Of a stretch of DNA of 64,000 bases, positions 43,689 to 54,267 are shown one piece after another. Numbering within the stretch: position 1 is the stretch's first letter; the number at the start of each line of letters is the position of its first letter. The notes beneath the pieces are model-generated. The model had not been told where the DNA came from. It saw only the letters and a program-made list of their open reading frames with translations, and searched no databases. Position numbers and translations under genes: made by a program. This DNA comes from Amorphophallus konjac (lineage: Eukaryota > Streptophyta > Magnoliopsida > Alismatales > Araceae). The stretch covers positions 11,866,856 through 11,930,855 of the forward strand of contig CM040117.1 in the NCBI GenBank assembly GCA_022559845.1, in the 5' to 3' direction.

Positions 43689-45095
43689 TTTCCTTTTGCT
43701 TTCATGATGATGTTGGATAGGACTTATGTTTAGAAAGCTTGATATATGAAATGAATAGAATTGATGATTGGATTGAGTTTGAGCTTTGTTTGGGCTATGA
43801 TGTGATTGCATAGGTTGGGATAAGAGCTTTAACATTCACATGGTCACGAGCCAACTGCACTCTTCAGCTTCAACCTGCCCCTGTACACACATAAATGCAG
43901 AAAATAGATTAAATCTGTTTTAGACTTAACCCCTTGCCTACAACAAGTTAGGAAATGACCAGTGCTCGATTTTTGGTCAAGGGGGTAAGCCTTATTAAAT
44001 AGGCAAACAATAAACGTCAAATGAATGCAATGGGGATGCTATGAATGTAAATCAAGAAAATCTTTTTTTTTGAAGTTTTGAAAATATTTGATTTTGTTTT
44101 GGATTTTGAAATATTTGATTTTTTTCTTGGATTTTAAAATATTTGATTTTTTTAGATTTTGAAATATTTGATTTTTTTGGATGTTGACATATTTGATTTT
44201 TTTTTAGATTTTGAAATATTTGATTTTTTTGGATTTTGACATGTTTGATTTTTTTAAGGATTTTAAAATATTTAAATTTTTTTTTGAATTTTGACATGTT
44301 TGATTTTTTTTTGTGGATTTTGAAACCAACTCAGACTTGATGACAAGGAACCTCCCATCTCACCAGGGGCCTCCCCGGCTCAATGTGCAATATAAAGGAC
44401 CGCTTGCGGCAGGTGCTAACTTCGCTCTAACGGTGCCTCTACTGAGGTCATACCCGGGGTAGGATCCATTCCTTGGAAAAATAAAACAGATTTTAATAGA
44501 GAAGCTAGCTACATGTATAAAGATTTTTAGGGCTTGAGTTCTTCTCGTGACACCCATTTTCAAAGAACTTGGTCTGTTGCGCCGGGGCTTTATGTCCATT
44601 CTCGAACCTACTGCCGCTCTAGACACGCATACGACCGGGCTCATAGCGTCCCGCGGGGAAACTGTACTGCCACTCTTGTCGTGCCTAGTTTTGTTATTTT
44701 GGGGACTTTCAAACTTTTTTGAGATCTGTGAGCTTTGGGTGAGCTTTTAGCCTTGATTTTTGCCCCTTTTTTTCATTCCTTTCATTCTTTTCTTTCTTGT
44801 TCTTTTACGGAATAAGGTCATAATGGACTGCCCCTATTTGAGACCTCTTTTATTGGGGGGGTCTAGATTGGTTCTCGCCCCCTTATTCACCTTTTGCCCC
44901 TATTTTCAGCCGAGAGAGAAGGAAAAACAAGGACTTTCACCCTTCCTGAAGCATGGCCAAAGGAGAAACGTTGTTGCGCGAAAGAAGAAAACCGAACCAC
45001 AGGCGGTCGTGTAGTGTGTGAGATGTTGAACCGGGGATTTCCTTTCGTGGTCAAGTGAAGGCGTACCCCGCCACCAAGTCATTGCTGGTTCGACT
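43689..45095 (-). other. 3' untranslated region of element B
   Basis: A T-rich tandem region (44060-44326) repeats words like ATATTTGATTTTTTT and GGATTTTGAAAT roughly every 25-32 bp. The rest is unremarkable, with short T-runs. Variable tandem repeats after pol are known for Ogre-like elements. Confidence 0.6.
44060..44326. repeat. T-rich minisatellite after element B pol
   Basis: About nine imperfect units of GATTTTGAAATATTTGATTT type, separated by T-runs of different length. Confidence 0.75.
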
Positions 45096-46502
45096 CTATG
45101 GATAAAAGCGTTTTAAATATAGCCCGTTCCACGGGTTTGGTAATTCTTCGCCCTCCGCGTTGATTAAACGATACACATTACCCGGATAGACTTCTTTAAT
45201 TACAAACGGCCCTTCCCAGTTGGGTTGCAACTTAGACCTGGGACCTGCTGATCTGATAAATTTACGTTTTAAAACCATATTACCCACTTGGAATTTTTGT
45301 TCGACAACCTTCTTTTGAAAATACCGCAAGACACGCTTTTGATAAACCGAAACATGATTGGCCGCGTTAAGCCTCTTCTCATCTAAGAGTTCCAGTTGGA
45401 CTAGCAACGCCTCTCGACGCTCGTCGAGATTAAGTTCTTTGTCTAGCTGCACCCTTAGGGAAGTGATCAGGATCTCGTATGGGAGTACCGCCTCCATCCC
45501 ATAGGTGAGAGTAAAAGGAGTTTGCCCCATGGGAGTACAGACGGAGGTGCGATAAGCTCATAGAGCTTGTACTAGTTTATCGGCCCAATCAGTAAATTTG
45601 TGTGATTCGCATGTTTTCTTGATGATTTTAAGAAGGGTTTTGTTCGTGGCCTCAGCCTGGCCATTACCTTGGGGGTAGTATGGTGATGAATGATGTAATG
45701 ATATATTAAACTTCTTACAGAGGTCCCGGAGTTCTTGAGAAACGAATTGAGGCCCGTTGTTGGTGACGATATCACTTGGCACTCCAAACCGCGAGATGAT
45801 ATTCTTCATGATGAAGCGGTATACTGTGGTGGCTTTGATTTCTACATAGGCTTCAGCTTCTGCCCACTTGGTGAAGTACTCCATAGCCGTCAGGATGAAA
45901 GACTTCTAATTGACTGCGAAATTCGGGTCACCGAGAGGTCCGATGATATCAAAGGCCCACATGGAGAATGGCCAAGGAGCAGAGAGAGGATGGAGAGAAG
46001 AAGCAGGAGCATGGATCTTGTCAGCATGGAGCTGGCATTGAAGACACCTACGAACATAGGTGGAGCAGTCTTCTTCTAGGGTTGGCCAGTAATAACCCTG
46101 CCTAAGAATCTTCTTCGCCAACGCCTGCCCATTAACGTGCCCTCCACACTCACTGGAGTGAGCTGCTTCCACTACCTTCCAAGCCTCATCGTCATCTAGA
46201 CACCTCATGAGAACTCCATTGAGAGCTTGTCTATACAATTCTCTAGCAAGGATCATGTATCTTGCGGCGAATCTTCTAATGGCCTTTCGCTGCTCGGCAT
46301 TTACCGCCTCCGGGAATGAACCATCCTTACAATACTGCTCAATTTCATAATACCACGGCAACTCTTCTTCCTCTATGATCTCCTCGAGCTCAGTTAACGA
46401 AACTTCTTTCACCTTCTCCCTTTCTGCCTTCCTTTCTACATATTTCCTAAGGTTGTCGAACCAGGGATCCTGAAGAGAGGGAGCGTCTAACCGCTGGACC
46501 AC
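45096..46502 (-). pseudogene. Integrase of element B
   Basis: The zinc-binding part (HSSECGGHVNG ... CLQCQLHADK) and first Asp (FDIIGPLG) are in 46502-45906. The core is in 45905-45558. The C-terminal part 45530-45096 carries GQTPFTLTYGMEAVLPYEIL and a GPY/F-type motif (NWEGPFVIKEVYPGNVYRL), with no chromodomain. The second catalytic Asp is replaced: TNNGPQF, against TDNGPQF in element A. The Glu (GQAEATNK) is kept. Stops at about 45903-45905 and 45555 interrupt it. Confidence 0.88.
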
Positions 46503-46559
46503 AATGGTCTCAGTGGCTCAACTGAGGAGAAATGAAAGAGAAGAAGCTAATTATGCAAG

Positions 46560-47036
46560 GGCATCAGCTAGAATGTTCTGAGAACGAGGAGTGTGAATAT
46601 AGATAAGCTTCCGGAATTGCCTAGCTAAGAGCGTGACCAGATCTTGATAGGGCTTAAGCTTAGGGTCACGGGTGCGGTAAGTTGACAGAACTTGGAGCAG
46701 CACTAACTGAGAGTCTTCTATGATGTTAAGGTATCGCGCGCCCTAGAGGTAGGTGTGCTTCAGACCGGCAAGGAGAGCCTCATACTCGTCTATATTATTC
46801 GTGGTAGGAAATGAGAGCTGATAAGCGACAGGGATGGTTACCCCTTCTGGAGTAAGGAGAACGGCGCCGATTCCACTACCCTGGGAATTGAGAGCACCAT
46901 CAAAGTGGAGAGACCAGAAAGGAAGATGAGTGATTACTGCCAAGTGTTCATCGGGGAACTCGTCCTGGATTGAATCAGTGCGAGGGATGGGAGAATGAGC
47001 GAGATGCTCGATAATGGCGTATCCCTTGATCGCTTT
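46560..47036 (-). pseudogene. Archaeal-type RNase H of element B
   Basis: SLHFDGALNSQGSGIGAVLL, NNIDEYEALLAG, IIEDSQLVL and NILADALA follow the catalytic pattern of the second RNase H of Tat elements. TAG stops at 47037-47039 and near 46741-46743, plus further ones toward integrase, break the frame. The first corresponds to a CAG (Gln) in element A. Confidence 0.82.
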
Positions 47037-48911
47037 CTAGACGACGAAGGTGATGTCGAATTGGGAAAGAAAGCTCTGCCAGCGAGCTAATCGGCTAGAG
47101 AGGATAGGTTTTTCCAAAAGATAATGAATGGGGTCCATTCTAGAGATTAGCCTAACCTCGTGGGCAAGAAAATAGTGTTTGAGCTTCTGAGCTACCCACA
47201 CTAGCACTGCACAGGTCTTCTCCATGGCAGTATACTTGGATTCAGCGGGATTAAACAACCTCGAAAGGTAGTATGCTGCCCTTTCTCTTCCTTCATCATC
47301 TACCTGTGCTAGGACAGCTCTTAGGGAGTCCTCAATCACAGAAATGTATAAGATCAGGGGTTTCCCAGGGACAGGTGGTTGCAGAACCGGGGGATTAGAA
47401 AGATAAACCTTAAGCTCCTCATAGGCCTTTTGGCATTGCTCATTCCATTCAAATTTTGCCCCAGCCTTTAACAATTCATAGAATGGACGGCATCTCTGCG
47501 AGTGTTGAGATATGAATCTCCTAATGAATTGCAAATGCCCAATCAAACCTCGGAGTTCTGTGATGTTCTTAGGCGGTGACATCTCCATAACGGCCTTTGC
47601 TTTGTTCGGATCGATCTGAATCCCCTGTTTACTAACTATAAACTCGAGTAACTTCCCTGATGCAACTCCAAACACGCATTTCTTTGGATTCATCTTCAAC
47701 TTATATTCCCTAGCCCTTTGCAACACTTTGGCTAGAATGGCAGGGTGTTCTTCTTGAGACCTCGACTTTACCAAAATATCATCCACGTAAGCTTCTAAGT
47801 AGACATGCATCATGTCGTGGAAGATAGCCATCATTGCCCTCTGATAAGTAGCACCTGCGTTCTTTAATCCAAATGGCATAACAACATAACAGTATATGCC
47901 CCAGGGCGTAGTGAACGAGGTCTTCTCTTGATCCTCAGGAGCCAGACGGATTTGGTTATATCCAGAATAACCATCCATAAACGAGAGGGCTTCATATCCA
48001 GCTGTATTATCAACCAATACATCAATGTGTGGAAGCAGGAAATCGTCTTTCGGACATACCTTATTTAAGTCCTTGAAATCGATACAAATCCAAATTTTGC
48101 CATCCTTTTTCATTATTGGGACTATGTTTGCCACCCATTGTGGATATAAAACAACTCTAATAAATCGGGCCTTATGCAATTTGTCAACTTCTTCCTTTAT
48201 CCTTAAGGCCATCTGTGGGTGGAATCTTCTCGCTTTCTGTTTAACGGGTGTTGCCCCTGGTTTAAGAATCAATCGGTGTTCAACCAATGTGGGGTCAAGA
48301 CCCGACATGTCCTCATAGGACCAGGCAAATGAATCGCTATACTCCCTCAAAACCTCGACGAGCTCCATTTCAACCTGAGGAGGGAGATTAGCAGAGATAA
48401 GTATGGGCCTGGGGTCCTCTTTCGTTCCGAGATTAATTTCCTTAGTGGGTTCATCCACTGCCAAGGACGGTTCGTCAAACCTTTTCAAACCCTGTGCGTA
48501 CAGATCAGCAGTGTCATCCACATTGCTTTCCTCATCATCAGCTGGGTCCTTCTCATTTACAATTTCATATACCTCTAATCCGTCGTTGCTCCATTCCCCA
48601 TCCAATTCCTCATCTTCCTCCAAAACAATCGCAGTCTCCATAAACTCCGGGCACCTAAGAAGGGCATGGCATCTCTCGGCCAAATCTTGTAGAAACCTAT
48701 CAGGGATGGACTTAGGATGACGCATCACGCGGTGCGCCGTAGATGTGGACGGGCTGACTAAACTCGAACTAGACTCTACCCTTACTGAATCTACTAATCT
48801 AGGAGACTCTGCACACTGTACATCTAACCTAGGAGATAGAAAGTCTACCAGAAAAGGAACAGGGGTCTCGTGCCCTTGGCAAGCTGAGCAGAACACAGCG
48901 TAATCTTCCAC
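47037..48911 (-). CDS. Reverse transcriptase and RNase H of element B, long open frame
   Basis: A 624-codon open frame. The linker has VEDYAVF and IPDRFLQDLAERCHAL. RT has EDMSGLDPTLVEHRL, CIDFKDLNKVCPKDDF, SFMDGYSGYNQIRLAP, MPFGLKNAGATYQRAM, the catalytic YVDD (about residue 390) and FIVSKQGIQIDPNKAK. RNase H has PPVLQPPVPGKPLILYIS, YYLSRLFNPAESKYTAMEK and RMDPIHYLLEKPILSSR. The frame ends at a TAG just before the aRH. The ATG at 48911 is only the first in frame; translation probably continues from the G-patch ORF across the A9 tract at 48937-48945. Confidence 0.92.
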   Translation of the reverse strand: MEDYAVFCSACQGHETPVPFLVDFLSPRLDVQCAESPRLVDSVRVESSSSLVSPSTSTAHRVMRHPKSIPDRFLQDLAERCHALLRCPEFMETAIVLEEDEELDGEWSNDGLEVYEIVNEKDPADDEESNVDDTADLYAQGLKRFDEPSLAVDEPTKEINLGTKEDPRPILISANLPPQVEMELVEVLREYSDSFAWSYEDMSGLDPTLVEHRLILKPGATPVKQKARRFHPQMALRIKEEVDKLHKARFIRVVLYPQWVANIVPIMKKDGKIWICIDFKDLNKVCPKDDFLLPHIDVLVDNTAGYEALSFMDGYSGYNQIRLAPEDQEKTSFTTPWGIYCYVVMPFGLKNAGATYQRAMMAIFHDMMHVYLEAYVDDILVKSRSQEEHPAILAKVLQRAREYKLKMNPKKCVFGVASGKLLEFIVSKQGIQIDPNKAKAVMEMSPPKNITELRGLIGHLQFIRRFISQHSQRCRPFYELLKAGAKFEWNEQCQKAYEELKVYLSNPPVLQPPVPGKPLILYISVIEDSLRAVLAQVDDEGRERAAYYLSRLFNPAESKYTAMEKTCAVLVWVAQKLKHYFLAHEVRLISRMDPIHYLLEKPILSSRLARWQSFLSQFDITFVV

Positions 48912-48936
48912 TGAAACCTCTGTTTTGAAATGGGCT

Positions 48937-50979
48937 TTTTTTTTGGAGGCCGGAGGAGATCACGCAGCACGAGGAAGAGGATGGAGGACGAGGGAGTTGC
49001 ATGGGAAATAATTCAGGGAATATGCAATCAAAGAATGGATTAGAGGAGGAAAACCACATCTCGTGGAGTTGGGCATTAGGGGGAGGAGGAGTAAACAAGG
49101 TTGAGAGATCAATAGGCGGGCAATGCCCGCAAGCACAGGGAACGAATAAAATTTTAGGTGGTCTCTCCGCGAAGTACGGGTCGACCAGGATTGGAGGGGA
49201 ACGGGGGACAAACCCCAATTGTTGAAACCAAGAGGCAAGACGGGATGGGGATAGAGAATAGGTAGTGATATAGCTCCCCACTTCTCGTGGCCCCTGGCGG
49301 ACTAGTTGCATTGGAGGACGCTTCACCAGCTGCGTCTCCTTCTTCTTGGGACGGCCTTCTCTTTCATTGAACAACTTTTCAAAACAACCAGCAAAATCTT
49401 CCACATCACCCACCAACCCCTTCAGCGGCGGTGGTGGGTTAGCATCATCAACCCTCACAGGGTAGGGTGGCGGCTTCTTCAAAGTGCCGGGCTGCAACGG
49501 GCCTTTCACAAAATGTTGACGATAGTCCCACGTCAGTGGCCCGGAGTCTCCCAGAATGGACAATGCCGGATCACGGTAGCCAAGGCCTCGGCGGCCCATC
49601 TTCCTACTTTTAGGGATGGGCTTAGTCCACCCCTGTAATTGTGCGCCGAGACCTAGGCCCGGCTGATAGCCCAGTTTCAGAATCATGTGCCACCCCTTTG
49701 AATCTCTAATCTTGGACTTGATCTTGACATTTGTTGGCGCAGTGGCGGGCTTGCGTGACGCATATGCCCATGAATAATTCAAGTCCATAACTGACAGAAC
49801 TGGCCTATTACTCGGCCATAATGTAGGAAGAATCTTGGCTGCTATCGCATCAACATTCTGGACCGTGGAAATGCTCTTCACCTTGACCACCCGCCCCTAG
49901 AATGGGAATTTCAAACACTGGTGGGCAGTCGAGGGCATGGCGTTCAGGCTGTTTATCCATGGATGACCCAGAATAGCTTTGAACATTGGGTCTATGTCCA
50001 ATACATAAAATTCCACGTCCATAACCAAAGGCCCTAGCTCGGCCTGTACGGTCACGACCCCGTGACAAGCACGCCTGGAGTTGTCATATGTTGCTATTGT
50101 GGTCGGCGTGGGCTTAAGCATACCCTTTGAAATGTTGCAGGCATGAAGGGTACTCAATGGAAACACATTTATCGATGCTCCTGTGTCCACAAGGGCAGAC
50201 TCCACGGCCACTTTGTTCAAAGAGATGGTAAAACACAGTGGCATCTGCCGTACCTCAGGGGGCGCTAGCTTTGACTCAGAGAATGAAATAGAAGGCCCCT
50301 TTGTAATTGTTGCCAACACCGTCGGCAAGCTATCTACTGCCACATACTCGCTCACCATAACCTTCTGTAGAAAAGTTCTCAAAGCATCCTGGTGTAGCGG
50401 CGACCTTTTGATCAATTCCAAAATTGAAATCTTGGCCGGCATCCGGTCCAAGTGCTGTAATAGGTCATACTTCGTGCCTGGCATGGGGTCTACTTCTTCT
50501 ATCTCCACTGTAGGGGAGGGAACTTGGAGGTTGGGTGCAGACGCACTAGAGGAAGGAAAAACTCTTTGGAAGGGACGCCCGCTCCGAAGGGCGTAATGTG
50601 GTGCCGGCATGGCCTGAGATGGACCCCCGCTTAGCCCGGTGGGGTAGGTGGAAGGCGTAGAAATGGGGGTGAGGATGGCGGAAGTTGGTCTAATGGGCCC
50701 TGGTGAAGGGGAGATGGGTGAAGGGTTAAGCGGAGGGGTGATGATGGAGGGTATGGTGGGTGGTGGCGAAAGAACTGGTGGTGTGGAGGGGAATGCGGTG
50801 GGCCTGATGGGTGATGCAGAGGGAATAACGGGTGGAGCGGTGGTCGGAACGACGGGCCTGAGAATGGAGGGGATAGTAGGTGCGGGGGAATGGTTGTGGT
50901 GGAAGGCCAAAAGGTGTGCGGGGGTTTCATCATCAAAAGTCCACCCAGCGTTGGGTGCTGGGTGCTGAACAATGTTCAC
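48937..50979 (-). pseudogene. Protease and G-patch region of element B
   Basis: The N-terminal 140 residues are Pro/Ser/Thr-rich. The active site is ALVDTGASINVFPLS and ILGHPWINSLNA follows. A TAG near 49899-49901 interrupts FPF-GRVVKV, where element A has CAG. The G-patch is GWHMILKLGYQPGLGLGAQL, with RRGLGY after it. The frame meets the A9 tract 48937-48945 and RT continues in another frame. Apart from this stop and the frame change, coding potential is preserved. Confidence 0.88.
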
Positions 50980-50999
50980 CTAGGCCGGTGTCGGTGGCT

Positions 51000-53012
51000 G
51001 CTGTTGTTGTTGCTGAGGAGCGGGTTGATGGACTTGCATGGGATTCTGATGGATCCCAAGGTCATGTTGATGTTGCTGTTGCTGGGGTTGCTGTTGCTGT
51101 TGGGGTTGCTATTATTGCTGTTGCTGGGGCGCCGCCTGCTGCGGCCTGGCTTGTCTCTGCCTCTGCTTGATATCCTTGATCAGCTGGTGCATCTGGGCCC
51201 AATCAATCCTCTGGCCCTCATGTAAATCATACACTAGATCTCTAAACTGATAGCACCGTTCTATCGTGTGCCCGGGCTGCCGATGATATATGCAATATCG
51301 AGACTGATCGGCGGCCGGATTCCAATTTTGACGCTCCGGAGGCAATTGAATATCACCAGTATACATCAAAGCAGAGAAAATATCAGGCAAAGTTTCAGGA
51401 AGAGGAGGGTAATGGGTCCTCTTTGGGCTCGGTCGAGCAGGTCCATAAGCGGCAGGTGGAGGAACATTATTGTATTGTGGCGGCCGCTGAGGCTGTTGGG
51501 GTGGTGGTGGTTGTTGTTGCGGGTATTGAGGGACCTGGAAAGTGGGTTGGGGAACTTGTGGAGCGGCGAACTGGGGGTTGCGTGGAGGCTGCGGGAAGCG
51601 AGGTGGAGCGGCTTGGTGGGGAAACTAAATAGCCTGGACTTGCTCGTTGATCTGCACTGCCTCAGTGACGGGGCCCTGGGATTTTCTGGCGGCTTTAGGT
51701 TTCTGGGCCTCGAACAGTGAATGCATAGGGGAGTCTTTAAATTGGGTTTGTATGAACCGAGCTCTGCTGTATAACTGGTGCATATTCGAAATGTCATTCA
51801 TTGCCAAAATATTTCTGAATGTCGGGGTGGCATTGGAGATCAACAGTTTAACTTTCTCTTCTTCCGGGATTTGCCCGGGCACACGTGAGGCCATCTGCCT
51901 CCATCGATCTGCATAGGTTGCGAAATCCTCTTCTGGCTTCATCTTTTCCGCTACCAGGTCGGTGAAGGAATACTCGGGACCTACCCGATCATGGAACTGG
52001 ATGAATCTCTCCTTGACTGTCTTGAAATTCTCGGCCTCCTCCATAGGCAAAGTATAAAACCATTCCAGGGTGACCCCTTCCAACGATTGGCGGAACAAGT
52101 AAGCCATGAGGCGATCGTCATGCTGGAACTGTGCTGACTCGTAAAGAAATTCCTGAACATGAATGAACGGGTTGCCGTTCCTGTCATATTTTCGGTACAC
52201 GGGGAGCTCGGATTGAGGAGGAAAATGAATGTCCCTGAAATTAGGAATAGGGACGTCAGCCAAAGACTGCGGGCCAACCCTCTTGTAGAGGAGGTCAATT
52301 TGTTGCTGCATAGCAGCCCATTTATCGAGAATTTCCTGTTCCCGGGATGGAGGAGAAGGAGCAGGAGGAGCAGTACCTGGATACGTAGCCAAAGGAAAAG
52401 TTGACTGAGGGGCGGCCCGTAAGATGGATAATGGGCTAGGGAAGGGCCCACATCCGCATGAGCCAGCTGGGCGGCCCCTAGTTGCAACCGAGCAAAGTCT
52501 GTCGGGGCCACAATGGTCTGCGGCATTGGAGAAACAGTGACACATGGATCAAGGTAAGGAACAGAGGGGATTTGAGACTTCCCCCTAACGAGCGGTTGAT
52601 GGGCCGAGGTGGAAGCCTGGCGCATTTCCATGCTGGAGTACCGAAGGACTTGAGGACGGGTGGGAGTAAGGTCAATAGGGGCCACAGAGGTGGTCCCAGC
52701 AGCAGAAGATGTAGTGGCAACATCAGTCATGCCACGAGAAGGAATTGAAGTCGGGGCATCGGCCCCCTGCAAGGCTTGCCGGATGAGATGGAGCTGGGTT
52801 GGGTCCAGCTGGGCCATCATGTTAAGAATCTGATTGGCCGGATTCTGAATGGATGGATTTGAAAGAGAGGGTTGGGAACCCTCACCAAGAATGGTCAGGA
52901 GCAGAGGGGCAGTCCCCTCTCCTCCCTGCATATGGGTGACCCTAGGCGGGTCCTCAAGAAGGCCGCGAGGAAGGGAATCCTCGTGAGACTGAGAGAAGTC
53001 GTATGACGACAT
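51000..53012 (-). pseudogene. Gag of element B
   Basis: Start ATG at 53012-53010 (MSSYDFSQ). A Pro/Ser/Thr-rich N-terminus runs to about 52410, where the frame shifts. The gag domain (52545-51625) has ILDKWAAMQQQIDLL, YDRNGNPFIHVQEF, GVTLEWFYTLP and YADRWRQMASRVP. After a stop near 51624 the Cys/His motif CIYHRQPGHTIERC is at about 51255-51300, and a Gln-rich tail (CAG-type codons) covers about 51000-51135. The start was chosen over the upstream ATG at 53213 because element A shares MSSYD. Confidence 0.85.
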
Positions 53013-53547
53013 AGGAGATGATGAATCAAATAAAGGATTGAAGTATGAATGGAAATGAGAACTGACCCTAGGAGGTGATCCTGAGGAAAGAAACAACCCC
53101 ACATACACTAAACAACTAAGACTAGGGCAAACAATCCTAACTAAAGCAACCTCAAACAAACAAGCATCCAATGGGAGAGAGATAAGAAGAGAATCAAGCA
53201 CATGAGCAACCAAGTTGTCAAATGATGCAGGACAATTTTTAAATTCCTCTTGTAGGACCTTAGTGGATTAATTAGTATATGAATTCGCTCGACCACAAGG
53301 TACCTAACCAGACGGGGAAATGAGGAACTGGGTGACTCTACGGGGATCTCTCACTTGCGGATGCAAACCCTAGACAGGGGGTGGATACGGTACAACCTGC
53401 CCAGCGTCAGTGTGAGAATCCACGGCTCACGGGGGCTTACGGAGGTCCTCAGCGAGGTCCCTAGTCGGCTCCAAGGAATATGGAGACGAGAGGAAACCCT
53501 ACCTCGGTAGGAATGTAACTACTATGAAAGAGGTGGATGCTCCTATG

Positions 53548-53561
53548 TGCACCGGAGTGCA
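53548..53561 (-). promoter_or_regulatory. Conserved leader stem-loop, element B
   Basis: Identical to the 14 bases at 8370-8383 in element A. 5 bp arms, CGGA loop on the plus strand. Role inferred only. Confidence 0.45.
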
Positions 53562-53740
53562 TGCAAAATCTAGCCTAGCAACTATCAAGCAATGATCAAC
53601 CAAATATATAAGCAATAAAAACAATCATGCAACAATGATATGGGAGCAGGGGAGATCAATAACTTGCACCAAAGATCATGAATATGATGGAATATGGTAA
53701 TCTAAAATGAACTACGAGTGCACTGTAGCACCCCACAAGG

Positions 53741-54131
53741 ACGGTCTGTATGAGACCGCTCTAAGGGACAGACGGTCTGTACAGGACCGTATAAGCCACG
53801 GAACAACTGAACAGCAGAATAACTGTAGGAAGAATCACAGAGTGCTGGAAATATGGGACGGCAGAGATGAGGAACGTACCATGAAGAACGGTCTGTGGAC
53901 AGCCGTGTACTCTCTGGGACGGATCTCCAACAGCCGTGCACCTACAATCAGAACAGCCAGGAGCGTACCTGTGCCAGGAATATGGACGGCTAAGAGAAGG
54001 CCGTTTGACAGGTCAGACTGTCGATGGGAGGCCGTCTGTGATAGAATGCTGGCAGGAGAACTGGCACTATTCGCAGGGAGGGACGGTGGACGTGCAGCTG
54101 CACAGGTGATGAACGGCTCTGGGAGAACCGT
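53741..54131. repeat. Palindrome array in element B leader
   Basis: Units of 19 nt start at 53741, 53772, 53888, 53919, 53986, 54017, 54083 and 54113, forming pairs 30-31 nt apart. Examples are ACGGTCTGTACAGGACCGT and ACGGCTCTGGGAGAACCGT. Degenerate units lie between pairs. Confidence 0.88.
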
Positions 54132-54239
54132 TCACGTTCCAGGAGGCAGAAAACACACCCAACCTGCAATCACTCCTAGAAATAGACTAACACAACGAAA
54201 AAGAGGTCAGCAAATCACAAGCACGATGGGCACTAGGGG

Positions 54240-54256
54240 TCCCACCGTGATCGCCA
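54240..54256 (-). promoter_or_regulatory. Primer binding site of element B
   Basis: TGGCGATCACGGTGGGA on the minus strand, 11 bases from the LTR end. One base differs from element A. The tRNA was not identified. Confidence 0.6.
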
Positions 54257-54267
54257 CAAAAGAAGGA

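Larger units (their letters stand above)
53013..54239 (-). other. 5' leader of element B
   Basis: Non-coding. Block 53371-53495 matches the element A leader, the 14 bp stem-loop TGCACCGGAGTGCA is at 53548-53561, and a palindrome array covers 53741-54131. Confidence 0.7.
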
